A stretch of 64,000 bases of DNA, taken from NCBI GenBank assembly GCA_934526015.1, contig CAKSZY010000010.1, positions 1 through 64,000 of the forward strand. Direction: 5' to 3'. A program made the position numbers and the translations under genes. The notes under the pieces are model-generated. The model was not told the origin of the DNA. It saw only the letters and a program-made list of their open reading frames with translations, and made no database searches. The stretch is from an uncultured Dokdonella sp. (GTDB taxonomy: Bacteria; Pseudomonadota; Gammaproteobacteria; Xanthomonadales; Rhodanobacteraceae). Shown here in pieces: positions 14,741 to 23,250 of the stretch (position 1 is its first letter; the number at the start of each line of letters is the position of its first letter).

Positions 14741-15799
14741 TCAAGGCCGCGCGAGACCCATGACGTGCCAGCTGTCGCGCAGGTTCCATTGCATGCCGGC
14801 GACCAGCGCATGCATGAGCAGCAGGCGACGGTCGGCCTCGCTCAGTTGCGCCTTCGCGCGCCGCGCCGCGCCGATGCCGTCGGCGTGGTAGATGCCGAGC
14901 AACTGCACGGCGGTTTCCTCGCCGGTGCGTTCGCGCGGCACCGGCTCGTGGCCGAGCGCGCGGATCATTCCCTCGGCGACCGACCAGGTCGACCACGGGT
15001 TCTGCCCGGTGACGAGAAGGCCGTCGACGACCGTATTGTCGAGGTAGAGCGGGCCCTCGACGAAGCGCGCGCCGTACTCGACGAGGCGATCCTGCAGCAG
15101 GTACGGAAACAGCGTCCGCGCGTTCTCGATCAGGAACAGCTCCTCGGCGTTCGTGAACCCGGTCAGGCGCCGGCCGTCGACGAGGCGCGTGCCATCGGCC
15201 AGGCGGACCTCGAGCAGGGCCGCGGGTCCGTGGCAGACCGCGCCGATGACGCCGCCGCGCGCGTGCACGTCGCCGACGATGCGCTGGATGTCGGGATTCC
15301 CGGCGAAGTCGAACATCGTGCCCTTGCCGCCTGCGAAATAGACGGCTGCATAGGCGCTCGCATCGACTTCGGCGAGCGGCAGCGATCCGGCGAGCTTGCG
15401 CCGCGCGTCGGCGTCGTTGAGGAAGGCATGGTCGGCGGCGACGAGTCCGTCATCGAGATTCATCGGTGGCATGCCGCCACGCGGACTGGCGATGTCGACC
15501 GCATAGCCGTTCGCGACGAACACGTACCAGGCGCGTGCGAGTTCGGTCAGTTCGAAGCCGGCCTTGCGTCCCGAATCGCCGATCTCGGCGGTGCTCGTCA
15601 CCACCGCGAGCACGCGCCCGCGCGGCTCCCGCACGCCGTCGCGCACGAAGGCGAGATCGGCGACGGTGGTGCCTGGATCGGCGGGCGGTTGTCCCGCAAG
15701 GTCGAACCCGCGCACGTACACGTGGCCTGCCGCGACCACGATCACGAGGACCGCGAGCGTGGTGAGCGCGCGCCGGATCCACTTCGATTGTCTTGCCAT
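14741..15799 (-). CDS. Membrane-anchored DJ-1/PfpI family protein
   Basis: A type 1 glutamine amidotransferase-like (DJ-1/PfpI) domain of the ThiJ/Hsp31 kind. The 352 residues begin with a basic start and one membrane segment (about 10-26), so it should be anchored in the inner membrane or exported. The nucleophile elbow GAVCHGPAALL places Cys189 next to His190, and FAGGKGTMFDF precedes it. The family includes glyoxalase III, deglycase and chaperone activities; which applies here is not known. The start at 15799 has GGGAGA upstream; the longer in-frame extension overlaps the sensor kinase and is rejected. It lies downstream of the two-component genes on the same strand with about 60 bp between, so it may be co-transcribed with them. 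Confidence 0.85.
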   Translation of the reverse strand: MARQSKWIRRALTTLAVLVIVVAAGHVYVRGFDLAGQPPADPGTTVADLAFVRDGVREPRGRVLAVVTSTAEIGDSGRKAGFELTELARAWYVFVANGYAVDIASPRGGMPPMNLDDGLVAADHAFLNDADARRKLAGSLPLAEVDASAYAAVYFAGGKGTMFDFAGNPDIQRIVGDVHARGGVIGAVCHGPAALLEVRLADGTRLVDGRRLTGFTNAEELFLIENARTLFPYLLQDRLVEYGARFVEGPLYLDNTVVDGLLVTGQNPWSTWSVAEGMIRALGHEPVPRERTGEETAVQLLGIYHADGIGAARRAKAQLSEADRRLLLMHALVAGMQWNLRDSWHVMGLARP

Positions 15800-15857
15800 C
15801 ACCGTCTCCCGTTGTCGAACGAGTGACGAGGCTAGGCGAGCCGATGTGAAACAGGGA

Positions 15858-17138
15858 TCAAACGGACGCGGCCGCGGCGAGCCGCGCGCAGGTACCGCTG
15901 GCGGTGCTTTCGATGTCGAGCCCGATCGCATGGCGTTCGCACAGCCGGGCGACGATCGCGAGCCCGAGTCCCCAGCCGGTGCTTGCACTGCCCTTCGCGA
16001 ATGGCGTGGCGGCCGCATCGACCGGCCCGCAAGCGAGCGGTTCGCTGTTGGCAATGCGAAGGTGCACGCCGTCGTGGTCGATCCGCACGCGGCCGCCATG
16101 CGTCGTGTGCGCAAACGCGTTGCCGATCAGGTTGGACAGGACGATGCGCAGGACGAGCGGCGGCGCATGCACCCGCGTCGTGGCCGGCACGTCGACGTCG
16201 ATCGCGACCTTCTTGCCGCCGAGCGCGATCGCTTGCTCGAGCACGACCTGTTCGACGAGGGGCAGCACCGCGACCGGCTCGGCCGGCGCGATCGCGTGCT
16301 CCTCGCGCGCAAGGGTGAGCAGCAAGTCGACGGTGCGCCCGAGCTGCCAGACCGATTGACGCAGGAACTCGACCTGGCGACGGGCCGGCTCCGCCAGCGA
16401 ATCGTCGTGCCCCAGACGCTCGCAGGCGCTGTGGATGACGGCCAGTGGCGTGCGCAGTTCGTGGCTCGCATCGCGGGTGAACTCGCGCTCGCGCCGGATG
16501 AGCGCGTGCACGCGCGCGGCCAGGGCCTCGAGCCCGGCGGCGAGTACGCCGACCTCGCGCGTCGCAGCCGGGTCGGCCAGAGCCTGCGGTGGATCGGATG
16601 GACGCATCGTCTGGATGCGCGCGGTCAACGCGGCGAGTGGCGCGGTGGTCCGGCGGGCGAGCGCATAGCCGATCGCGAGGGCAAGGCCGAGCACGGCCAG
16701 CGCAGACCAGGCCAGCCATCCGAGCATCTCGCCGCGGAGCCGCCGGACGACCAGTTGGCGATGGACTTCGGCGACGAGGAAGGCCGGCGCGGCCTCGCCT
16801 TGCGCCGGAGCGAGACGCAGCACGTGGTAGTGGCGCCCCTGCGTACCGGCGAACTCCGAGCCTGAGGGATATTCGAGAAATCGTTCGCGCAGGTCGGCCG
16901 GGAACGCCGCCGGGTCGGTGTAGACGCGCATGTCCTCGCTGCGCGGCGCCGTCCACTGCCCGCTGGCGGCGTGGTGGCTGTGCTGGGCGGCCGCCTCGTC
17001 GCGCAGGGCGTTCTCGAAGAACGTGTCCTCGACCGCATACGTGAACGCCACGGCGAACATGCCGAACAGCACGGCGACGACGACGGCGAAGATCGCGAAC
17101 GCGAGCATGAGCTGGCGGCGCATCGGCCACGCGCTCAT
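15858..17138 (-). CDS. Two-component sensor histidine kinase
   Basis: An inner-membrane sensor that autophosphorylates and passes phosphate to the adjacent regulator. The 426-residue protein has a first membrane helix at about 10-35, a periplasmic sensor of about 105 residues (His-rich around 53-56), a second helix at about 138-162, a HAMP-like linker, an H-box with His226 (DASHELRTPLAVI), an N-box NLIGNAFAHT and a G-box GWGLGLAIV. Its start overlaps the regulator stop as ATGA, so the pair is translationally coupled. It resembles the PhoQ/QseC group; the signal is not evident. Confidence 0.9.
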   Translation of the reverse strand: MSAWPMRRQLMLAFAIFAVVVAVLFGMFAVAFTYAVEDTFFENALRDEAAAQHSHHAASGQWTAPRSEDMRVYTDPAAFPADLRERFLEYPSGSEFAGTQGRHYHVLRLAPAQGEAAPAFLVAEVHRQLVVRRLRGEMLGWLAWSALAVLGLALAIGYALARRTTAPLAALTARIQTMRPSDPPQALADPAATREVGVLAAGLEALAARVHALIRREREFTRDASHELRTPLAVIHSACERLGHDDSLAEPARRQVEFLRQSVWQLGRTVDLLLTLAREEHAIAPAEPVAVLPLVEQVVLEQAIALGGKKVAIDVDVPATTRVHAPPLVLRIVLSNLIGNAFAHTTHGGRVRIDHDGVHLRIANSEPLACGPVDAAATPFAKGSASTGWGLGLAIVARLCERHAIGLDIESTASGTCARLAAAASV

Positions 17139-17824
17139 GCGTCGCTCACGAGGCGGTAGCCGACGCCGTGCACGGTCTCGAGCATCGGCACCGCGAAAGG
17201 CTTGTCGAGCACCTGGCGCAGCAGGTACAGGTGCGAGCGCAACGGATCGGACTCGGGTGGATCCTCGCCCCACAGACGCTCGACGAGTTGCGAACGCGTC
17301 AGCGTGCGCGGCCAGGCTTCGGCGAGTTCGACGAGGATGCGCTGGCAGGTTCGATGCAGGGCGAGCGGCCGGCCTTCGCGGGTCGCCTCGCCGTTGCGCC
17401 GGTCGACGCACAACGTGCCGATCCGCAGCACGTGGTCGCTGCCGGCGCGATGGCGCAGCGACAAGGCCTGGCAACGGGCGAGCAGTTCAGCCTCGGCGAA
17501 CGGCTTGGCGAGATAGTCGTCGGCGCCGGCCGCGAAGCCGCGCAGGCGGTCCTCGAGCGCATCGCGCGCGGTCAGCATCAACACCGGCACATGGCGCTCG
17601 GCCTGCGCGCGCAGCCGTTGGCAGACCTCGACGCCGTCGAGGCGCGGCAAGCCGAGGTCGAGGACGACGACATCGGGCCGCGTTTCGAGGGCGAGTCTGA
17701 GGCCGCTCGCGCCGTCGCCGGCGAAATCCGCGACATGACCGCTGGCGGCGAGGAATGCCGCCATGTTCGCCCGCAAGGCGGCGTTGTCCTCGATGATCAG
17801 GATGCGCAACGGCGCAGGCTCCAC
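17135..17824 (-). CDS. OmpR-family response regulator
   Basis: A DNA-binding regulator paired with the downstream kinase. The 229 residues comprise a receiver domain (acidic pair IED at 11-13, phospho-acceptor Asp56 in VVVLDLGLP, KP switch in LAKPF near 105) and a C-terminal winged-helix domain ending HGVGYRLVSD. The start is a GTG at 17824, preceded by GGGGAG 8 bp upstream; the frame is open much further, but that part lies antisense to pgi and has no homology. It diverges from pgi. The target genes are unknown; the DJ-1/PfpI gene downstream is a candidate. Confidence 0.9.
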   Translation of the reverse strand: MEPAPLRILIIEDNAALRANMAAFLAASGHVADFAGDGASGLRLALETRPDVVVLDLGLPRLDGVEVCQRLRAQAERHVPVLMLTARDALEDRLRGFAAGADDYLAKPFAEAELLARCQALSLRHRAGSDHVLRIGTLCVDRRNGEATREGRPLALHRTCQRILVELAEAWPRTLTRSQLVERLWGEDPPESDPLRSHLYLLRQVLDKPFAVPMLETVHGVGYRLVSDA

Positions 17825-17972
17825 GATGGCGACTCCCCGAGCGTTGAGGACAACCGGTCGGACCGGCTCGTGATTCTGACCCCAACGCGCGCCCTGATCC
17901 ATGCCGCTGCTGCCTGTCCCGCCTGCGCCACGAGTCGCTATGCTTGGCACTTCGCCAAAGGCCGCCATCCGC

Positions 17973-19571
17973 ATGAACCGAACGCCGCGCTGCGATCGCA
18001 CGTCCGCATGGAGCGCCTTGCGCGAGCACCACGAAGGCGCAGGCCGCCGCTTCGACCTGCGCGAGGCGTTCGCGGCCGATCCGGGGCGTTTCGATGCGCT
18101 GTCGATCCAGGCGCCCGAGGTGTTCGCCGATCTTTCGAAGAACCTCCTCGATGCACGCACCCTCGCGATCCTGCTCGACCTCGCCCGCGAGTGCGGTGTC
18201 GAGGCGCGCCGCGATGCGATGTTCGCCGGCGAACCGATCAACCTGACCGAAGGCCGGTCGGTCCTGCACACGGCCTTGCGCGCGCCGCGCGAGGCCAGCC
18301 CGAACGGCGCTGCCGTGCACGCGGTGCTCGAGCGCATGCTCGCGTTCGCCGAGACCGTGCGGGACACCCGCACGAGCGGCATCCGCGACGTCGTCAACAT
18401 CGGCATCGGCGGCTCCGACCTCGGCCCGCAGATGGCGATACCGGCGCTCGACGCCTGGGCGCACCGCGAGTTGCGCTTCCACTTCGTGTCGAACGTCGAC
18501 GGCCACGACATCACGTCCGTGCTGCGCCGGCTGGATCCGCGCTCGACCCTGTTCGTGATCGCCTCGAAGACGTTCACGACGCAGGAAACGATGGCCAACG
18601 CCGCCGTCGCGCGCGACTGGTTCCGCGCCAACGGTGGTGGCGACACGCGCCGGCATTTCGTGGCGACGACGACGAACGTCGAAGCGGCGGCGGCGTTCGG
18701 CATCGACACCACGTTCGGCTTCTGGGACTGGGTCGGCGGACGCTACTCGCTGTGGTCGGCGATCGGTTTGCCGATCGCGCTCGCCATCGGCGCAGGCCAC
18801 TTCCGCGACCTGCTGGCCGGCGCCCATGCGATGGACCGGCACTTCGCCGAAGCGCCGCTCGAGCGCAACCTGCCCGTGCTGCTCGGCCTCGTCGATGTCT
18901 GGTACCGCAACTTCCACGGCTGCAGCAGCCGCAACATCGCCCCCTACCATCAGGGTCTGCGGCGACTGCCGGCCTACCTGCAGCAACTGGAGATGGAGAG
19001 CAACGGCAAGCGCGTCGACCTCGACGGCGAGCCGGTGCCGTTCGCGACCAGCCCGGTCATCTGGGGCGAGCCAGGCACCAATGGCCAGCACGCCTATTTC
19101 CAGATGCTGCACCAGGGCACCGACCTGATCCCGGTCGAGTTCATCCTCGTGCGCAAGCCGACGCATGACCACCCGGACCTGCATGCCAAGCTGCTCGCCA
19201 ACGGCCTCGCCCAGGCACAGGCGCTGATGATCGGCAAATCGGTCGAACAGGCACGCGGCGAGCGCGTGCCGGGCGCCGCCGCCGGCATCGACGCCGATGT
19301 GCTGGCGCGCCATCGCAGCTTCCCCGGCAACCGGCCGAGCACCACCCTCGTGCTGGAGGAACTCGACCCGCATGCGCTGGGAGCCCTGATCGCCCTGTAC
19401 GAACATCGCGTGTTCACCAGCGGTGCGCTGTGGAACATCAACAGTTTCGACCAATGGGGGGTCGAACTCGGCAAGTCGCTCTGCAACGACCTGCTGCCGC
19501 GACTGGCCTCGGGTGACACCGGCGGGCTCGACGCGTCCACCGCCGGCCTGCTGCAACGCCTGCGCCGATGA
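17973..19571 (+). CDS. pgi: Glucose-6-phosphate isomerase
   Basis: Interconverts glucose-6-phosphate and fructose-6-phosphate in glycolysis, gluconeogenesis and sugar-nucleotide supply. The 532-residue protein carries the family signatures: IGIGGSDLGPQMA, FVIASKTFTTQETMANA, GEPGTNGQHAYFQMLHQG and GALWNINSFDQWGVELGK. The start at 17973 begins with the usual N-terminal region (SAWSALREHHE); an ATG 24 codons upstream is less likely. The last bases overlap the start of the downstream sulfatase gene as ATGA, so the two are probably co-transcribed. Confidence 0.96.
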   Translation: MNRTPRCDRTSAWSALREHHEGAGRRFDLREAFAADPGRFDALSIQAPEVFADLSKNLLDARTLAILLDLARECGVEARRDAMFAGEPINLTEGRSVLHTALRAPREASPNGAAVHAVLERMLAFAETVRDTRTSGIRDVVNIGIGGSDLGPQMAIPALDAWAHRELRFHFVSNVDGHDITSVLRRLDPRSTLFVIASKTFTTQETMANAAVARDWFRANGGGDTRRHFVATTTNVEAAAAFGIDTTFGFWDWVGGRYSLWSAIGLPIALAIGAGHFRDLLAGAHAMDRHFAEAPLERNLPVLLGLVDVWYRNFHGCSSRNIAPYHQGLRRLPAYLQQLEMESNGKRVDLDGEPVPFATSPVIWGEPGTNGQHAYFQMLHQGTDLIPVEFILVRKPTHDHPDLHAKLLANGLAQAQALMIGKSVEQARGERVPGAAAGIDADVLARHRSFPGNRPSTTLVLEELDPHALGALIALYEHRVFTSGALWNINSFDQWGVELGKSLCNDLLPRLASGDTGGLDASTAGLLQRLRR

Positions 19572-21181
19572 GCGGCGCGCGATCGGCGCTGGCCGCTGCG
19601 CTGCTCGTGCTCGCTCCCGGCCCCGCCTCAGGCGTCCCCGCCGCATCGCCGCCGAACCTCGTCGTGCTGATGGCCGACGACCTCGACGAGGCAAGCTTCG
19701 ATCGCGCCCTCGCGCTCGGCCTGTTGCCGGCGATCGACGCCGCCCTGCGCCACGGCGGCATGCGCTTCGATGAATCCTTCGTGTCGAATCCGCTGTGTTG
19801 CCCTTCCCGCGCGAGCTTCCTGACCGGGCGTTACTCGCACAATCACGGCGTGCACAACATCAGCTTCGACGGCAACGGTCCGCCGGGCTCATTCGCCGCA
19901 TTCGACGACCGCGAACAGCTCGGCGTGTGGCTGCAACGCGCCGGCTACCGCACCGGCCTGATCGGCAAGTTCCTCAACGGCTACGGCTATCTTCCGCCGC
20001 GAAACTGTCCGCGCTGCGATCCGCTGCGCTACGTGCCGCCGGGCTGGGATGACTGGCAGGCCCTGCCGGACTACGGCGAGTACAACGGCGTGCCCGGCAT
20101 CGGCTATGCCGGCGCCTATTGCATGTACCACTACACGATCAACCACAACGGCCACCTGGTCAGTCATGGCGGCAGCGACGCGGACTACCAGACCGACGTG
20201 ATCGCCGCGCGCGCCGCGGGGTTCATCGACGCCGCGGCCGACGATCCACGCCCGCTCTTCCTGTGGCTGGCGCCGCTCGCACCGCACTTCGAAATGTGCC
20301 TGCCGGCAGCGAGCGAGTTCGAGCGTGACGTGCGCGGCGCGCCGCGGCATGCCGGCAGCCTGCCGCCGACGATCGGCCTCGACCTGCTCAAACCCTCGTT
20401 CGCCGAAGCCGACGTATCCGACAAGCCGGCCTGGTTCGACGCGCAGTACCCGCCGCTGACGCAGGCCGACGTCGACGCGCTGCAACGTGGCTTCCGCCAT
20501 CGACTCGAGGCGCTGCGCGCGCTCGACGACCTCGTCGCCACGCTGCGCGAACGCCTGGCCGCGGCCGGGCGCTGGGACGACACCGTGTTGGTGCTCACTT
20601 CGGACAACGGCTGGTTCAACGGCGAGCATCGTGCCTGGGGCAAGGTGCTGGCCTACGAGGAATCGATCCGCGTGCCGCTGCTCGTGCGCGGCCCCGGCAT
20701 AGCGCCCGGGCGTCGCCACGAGGCGCTCGTGCTGAACCACGACCTCGCCCCGACCCTGCTGGCCTTGGCCGGCACGCAAACGGCGTATGCGATGGACGGC
20801 GCCGACCTGCGCCCGCTGTTCGCCGGAATCAAACCGCCAGACTGGCGTCGCCGCTTCCTCATCGAGCATTTCCGTGACGCCGCCTGGGCACCGGTGTCGT
20901 TCGCCGACTACTTCGCCGTGCGCACGGGCAGCGAAGACGCGCCGTTGCAGCGGGCACGCGTGTGGATCGACTGGCGCATCGACGGCACGTCGCACGGCGT
21001 CGAGCACTACGCGCTCGACGAGGATCCGTGGCAGATCGCGAGCCTCGGCGTGGACGGAGCAGCGGCAGCCTCGCTGCGTGGCGCGCTCGCGGCCCTGCGC
21101 AGTTGCGGCCAGGCCGGAGCGCCGGCCTGCCGCGATGCCGAGGCGCGCGTCGAAACGGTGTTCAGCGCCTCGTTCGAGTGA
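19568..21181 (+). CDS. Secreted arylsulfatase-family sulfatase
   Basis: Hydrolyses sulfate esters, probably on a sugar or aryl substrate, in the periplasm or outside. The 537-residue protein starts with a signal peptide (about 1-25). The metal-binding start is LVVLMADDLD (31-40), and the formylglycine motif C-C-P-S-R is at 77-81, with Cys77 the expected modified residue. The following SFLTGRYSHNHGV and the later TSDNGWFNGEH are typical of S1 sulfatases, closest in feel to N-acetylglucosamine-6-sulfatases. Its start overlaps the pgi stop as ATGA. Activity needs a formylglycine-generating enzyme. None of the usual kind is in the window; the FGE-like domain fused to the kinase at 52-54 kb lacks the catalytic cysteines. 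Confidence 0.9.
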   Translation: MSGARSALAAALLVLAPGPASGVPAASPPNLVVLMADDLDEASFDRALALGLLPAIDAALRHGGMRFDESFVSNPLCCPSRASFLTGRYSHNHGVHNISFDGNGPPGSFAAFDDREQLGVWLQRAGYRTGLIGKFLNGYGYLPPRNCPRCDPLRYVPPGWDDWQALPDYGEYNGVPGIGYAGAYCMYHYTINHNGHLVSHGGSDADYQTDVIAARAAGFIDAAADDPRPLFLWLAPLAPHFEMCLPAASEFERDVRGAPRHAGSLPPTIGLDLLKPSFAEADVSDKPAWFDAQYPPLTQADVDALQRGFRHRLEALRALDDLVATLRERLAAAGRWDDTVLVLTSDNGWFNGEHRAWGKVLAYEESIRVPLLVRGPGIAPGRRHEALVLNHDLAPTLLALAGTQTAYAMDGADLRPLFAGIKPPDWRRRFLIEHFRDAAWAPVSFADYFAVRTGSEDAPLQRARVWIDWRIDGTSHGVEHYALDEDPWQIASLGVDGAAAASLRGALAALRSCGQAGAPACRDAEARVETVFSASFE

Positions 21182-21212
21182 CCGGCCGCGGGGTTGCGTC
21201 ACCGCGGCCGGT
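21181..21212. terminator. Shared hairpin between convergent sulfatase and S9 peptidase genes
   Basis: A perfect stem, ACCGGCCGCGG and CCGCGGCCGGT, with a 10-nt loop fills the 39-bp gap between two convergent genes. It has no long T-run but is well placed as a bidirectional terminator. Confidence 0.65.
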
Positions 21213-21220
21213 GACCATGC

Positions 21221-23194
21221 TCAGCGCGCGCCGGCGCCGATGTTCGCGTCGAGGAACGCGATCAGCTTCGTCATCATTTCCAGGCGCGTTTCGTCGTTGT
21301 AGATGCCGTGGCCCTCGGTGCGGTAGTAGAGCCACTCGGGTGCCTTGCCGTGCTTGACGAGTGCGGCGCGCATCTTGTCGGCATGCGCCGGCGGCACGCG
21401 CTCGTCCTGGCCACCGACGATCAGCATGACCTTGGCCTTGATGCGTTCGGCATAGTTGGCCGGGGAGTACTGGGCCAGTTCTTCCTGGTCGTTGCCGAGC
21501 ATCTCGCGCATGAACTCCTGGCCCCACAGACCCTTCTGGATGTCACCGCGCGTGTACATCATCGGCAGGTCGTAGACGCCGTAGGCGCCGATCGCGCACT
21601 GGTAGAGGTCCGGCTCGCGCACCGCACCCTGCAGCGCCGCATAGCCGCCGTAGCTGCCACCGTAGATGCAGATGCGCTTCTCGTCGGCGACGCCGGTCGA
21701 GATCGCCCAGCGCGTCGCATCGGTGACGTCGTCCTGCATCGCACGACCCCACTGGCGGTCGCCGGCATGCAGGAAGTCGTAGCCGTAGCCGGTGGAACCG
21801 CGGAAGTTGACCTGCAGCACGGCGTAGCCGCGGCTGGCCAGCGCCTGCACTTCCGGGTTGTAGAACCAGTAGTCGCGCGCGCGCGGACCGCCGTGGACGA
21901 GCACGACGAGCGGCAGGTTCTTCGCCTCCTCCTTGCCAAGCGGACGGGTGAGATAGCCGTTCAGGGTCAGGCCGTCGCGGGCCTTGATCTGGAACGGCTC
22001 CACCGGCGCCAGCTGCTCGGGCTTGATCCATGGCGCGCGGTCGGCCAGCAGCGAAAGCTTCTTCGTCGCGCCGTCGTAGAGGTAGAACGTGCCGGGATTG
22101 ACGTCGGCGGCGACGAGGAACACGGCCTTGCTGCCGTCCGGCGTCGACGAGACGAGGAGGACGTCATCACCGGGGAACTGCTGCAGCATCGAGGCGATGA
22201 GCTTGATGGTCGGGTCGCCCTTGACCAGCGGATCGAGGCTCGGCCGGCCCGGCATGGCGCGCACGCCGACCACGTCGAGGCCGTCGAGACTGCGCACGAG
22301 CAGGGTCGATTCGACCTGCTTGTTGGTCCAGATGCGCTTGAGCCCGCGCTCCTTTTCGGTCCAGGTGCACAGGCCACCGGGACCTTCACTGGAAGCACAA
22401 TCCCAGTAGACGGTCGAGTTGTCGCGCGAGAACGCGACCGGCACGGCGCGCGTGCCGGAAGAACGTTCGTCGAGCACGAGTTCCCATTTCGCCTTGTCGT
22501 CGGGGCGGTAATGGACCTGCAGCTTGCCCTGGGTGTCGTCGCCGTAGGCGAAGCGCACGCGGCCGGCATGATCGGTGAGGAACGCGGCACGCCGGATCGG
22601 CGCGACCGCGATGACGCCGCTGCGCTTGCCGGTGCGTGCGTCCATGCGCGTGACCTTGGCGAAATCGCCCTCGGTGCCGCTGCCGTCCCAGCTGACGGTG
22701 GCGACGAGGATGTTGTCGTCGTCGTCGCGCAGGGAATCGATCATGCGCGCGCTGCCGCGCTCGGCAACGGCCTTCTTGACCCGCGAGCCGGTCTGCTGGC
22801 TGCCCATGCGGTAGCCGTACAGCATCTCGTTGGAGCTGCCGTCGCCGTTGACCGAATAGAGCTCGCCGGTGCCGAACGGCTGCTCGATGCCGGCGACCTT
22901 CTCGCCCAGCGTGTAGACCACGCGGTTCGGTGCCACCCACCAGAACTCCGCCAGGTCGTTGCCCTCGGCCGCACGGATCGTCTTGACGTCCATGGTCTCG
23001 ATGTTGAGCAGGGCGAGATAGCGGCGGCCCTCGACATAGGCCATCGCGGCGAGCCGCTTGCCGTCGGGGGAGATCTTCATCGTCTCGTAGACGACCGGCT
23101 TGTTGAAATCGGCGAGCGGCACCTGCTGGGCTGCGGCGGTACATGGCACCGCAAGCGCGAGCGCCGCGAGCAGGGCACGAATGGATCGGGTCAT
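21221..23194 (-). CDS. S9 family prolyl oligopeptidase-like peptidase
   Basis: A secreted serine peptidase of 657 residues, of the dipeptidyl/acylaminoacyl-peptidase type. A signal peptide (about 1-22, ending AAAQ) precedes a beta-propeller region and a C-terminal hydrolase domain with Ser514 (GGSYGGYAAL), Asp597 (GGQDERVP) and His629 (EGHGIY). The start at 23194 is supported by AAGGA upstream and by the signal peptide; the open frame upstream overlaps manC and is spurious. It converges on the sulfatase with a shared hairpin. It follows manC on the same strand after a 56-bp gap but is functionally unrelated to it. Confidence 0.92.
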   Translation of the reverse strand: MTRSIRALLAALALAVPCTAAAQQVPLADFNKPVVYETMKISPDGKRLAAMAYVEGRRYLALLNIETMDVKTIRAAEGNDLAEFWWVAPNRVVYTLGEKVAGIEQPFGTGELYSVNGDGSSNEMLYGYRMGSQQTGSRVKKAVAERGSARMIDSLRDDDDNILVATVSWDGSGTEGDFAKVTRMDARTGKRSGVIAVAPIRRAAFLTDHAGRVRFAYGDDTQGKLQVHYRPDDKAKWELVLDERSSGTRAVPVAFSRDNSTVYWDCASSEGPGGLCTWTEKERGLKRIWTNKQVESTLLVRSLDGLDVVGVRAMPGRPSLDPLVKGDPTIKLIASMLQQFPGDDVLLVSSTPDGSKAVFLVAADVNPGTFYLYDGATKKLSLLADRAPWIKPEQLAPVEPFQIKARDGLTLNGYLTRPLGKEEAKNLPLVVLVHGGPRARDYWFYNPEVQALASRGYAVLQVNFRGSTGYGYDFLHAGDRQWGRAMQDDVTDATRWAISTGVADEKRICIYGGSYGGYAALQGAVREPDLYQCAIGAYGVYDLPMMYTRGDIQKGLWGQEFMREMLGNDQEELAQYSPANYAERIKAKVMLIVGGQDERVPPAHADKMRAALVKHGKAPEWLYYRTEGHGIYNDETRLEMMTKLIAFLDANIGAGAR

Positions 23195-23250
23195 GGCAAC
23201 GTCCTTCTGGGGAAGATGGGGGAATCGCGATCGCGCGAGTCGGTGCGGCG

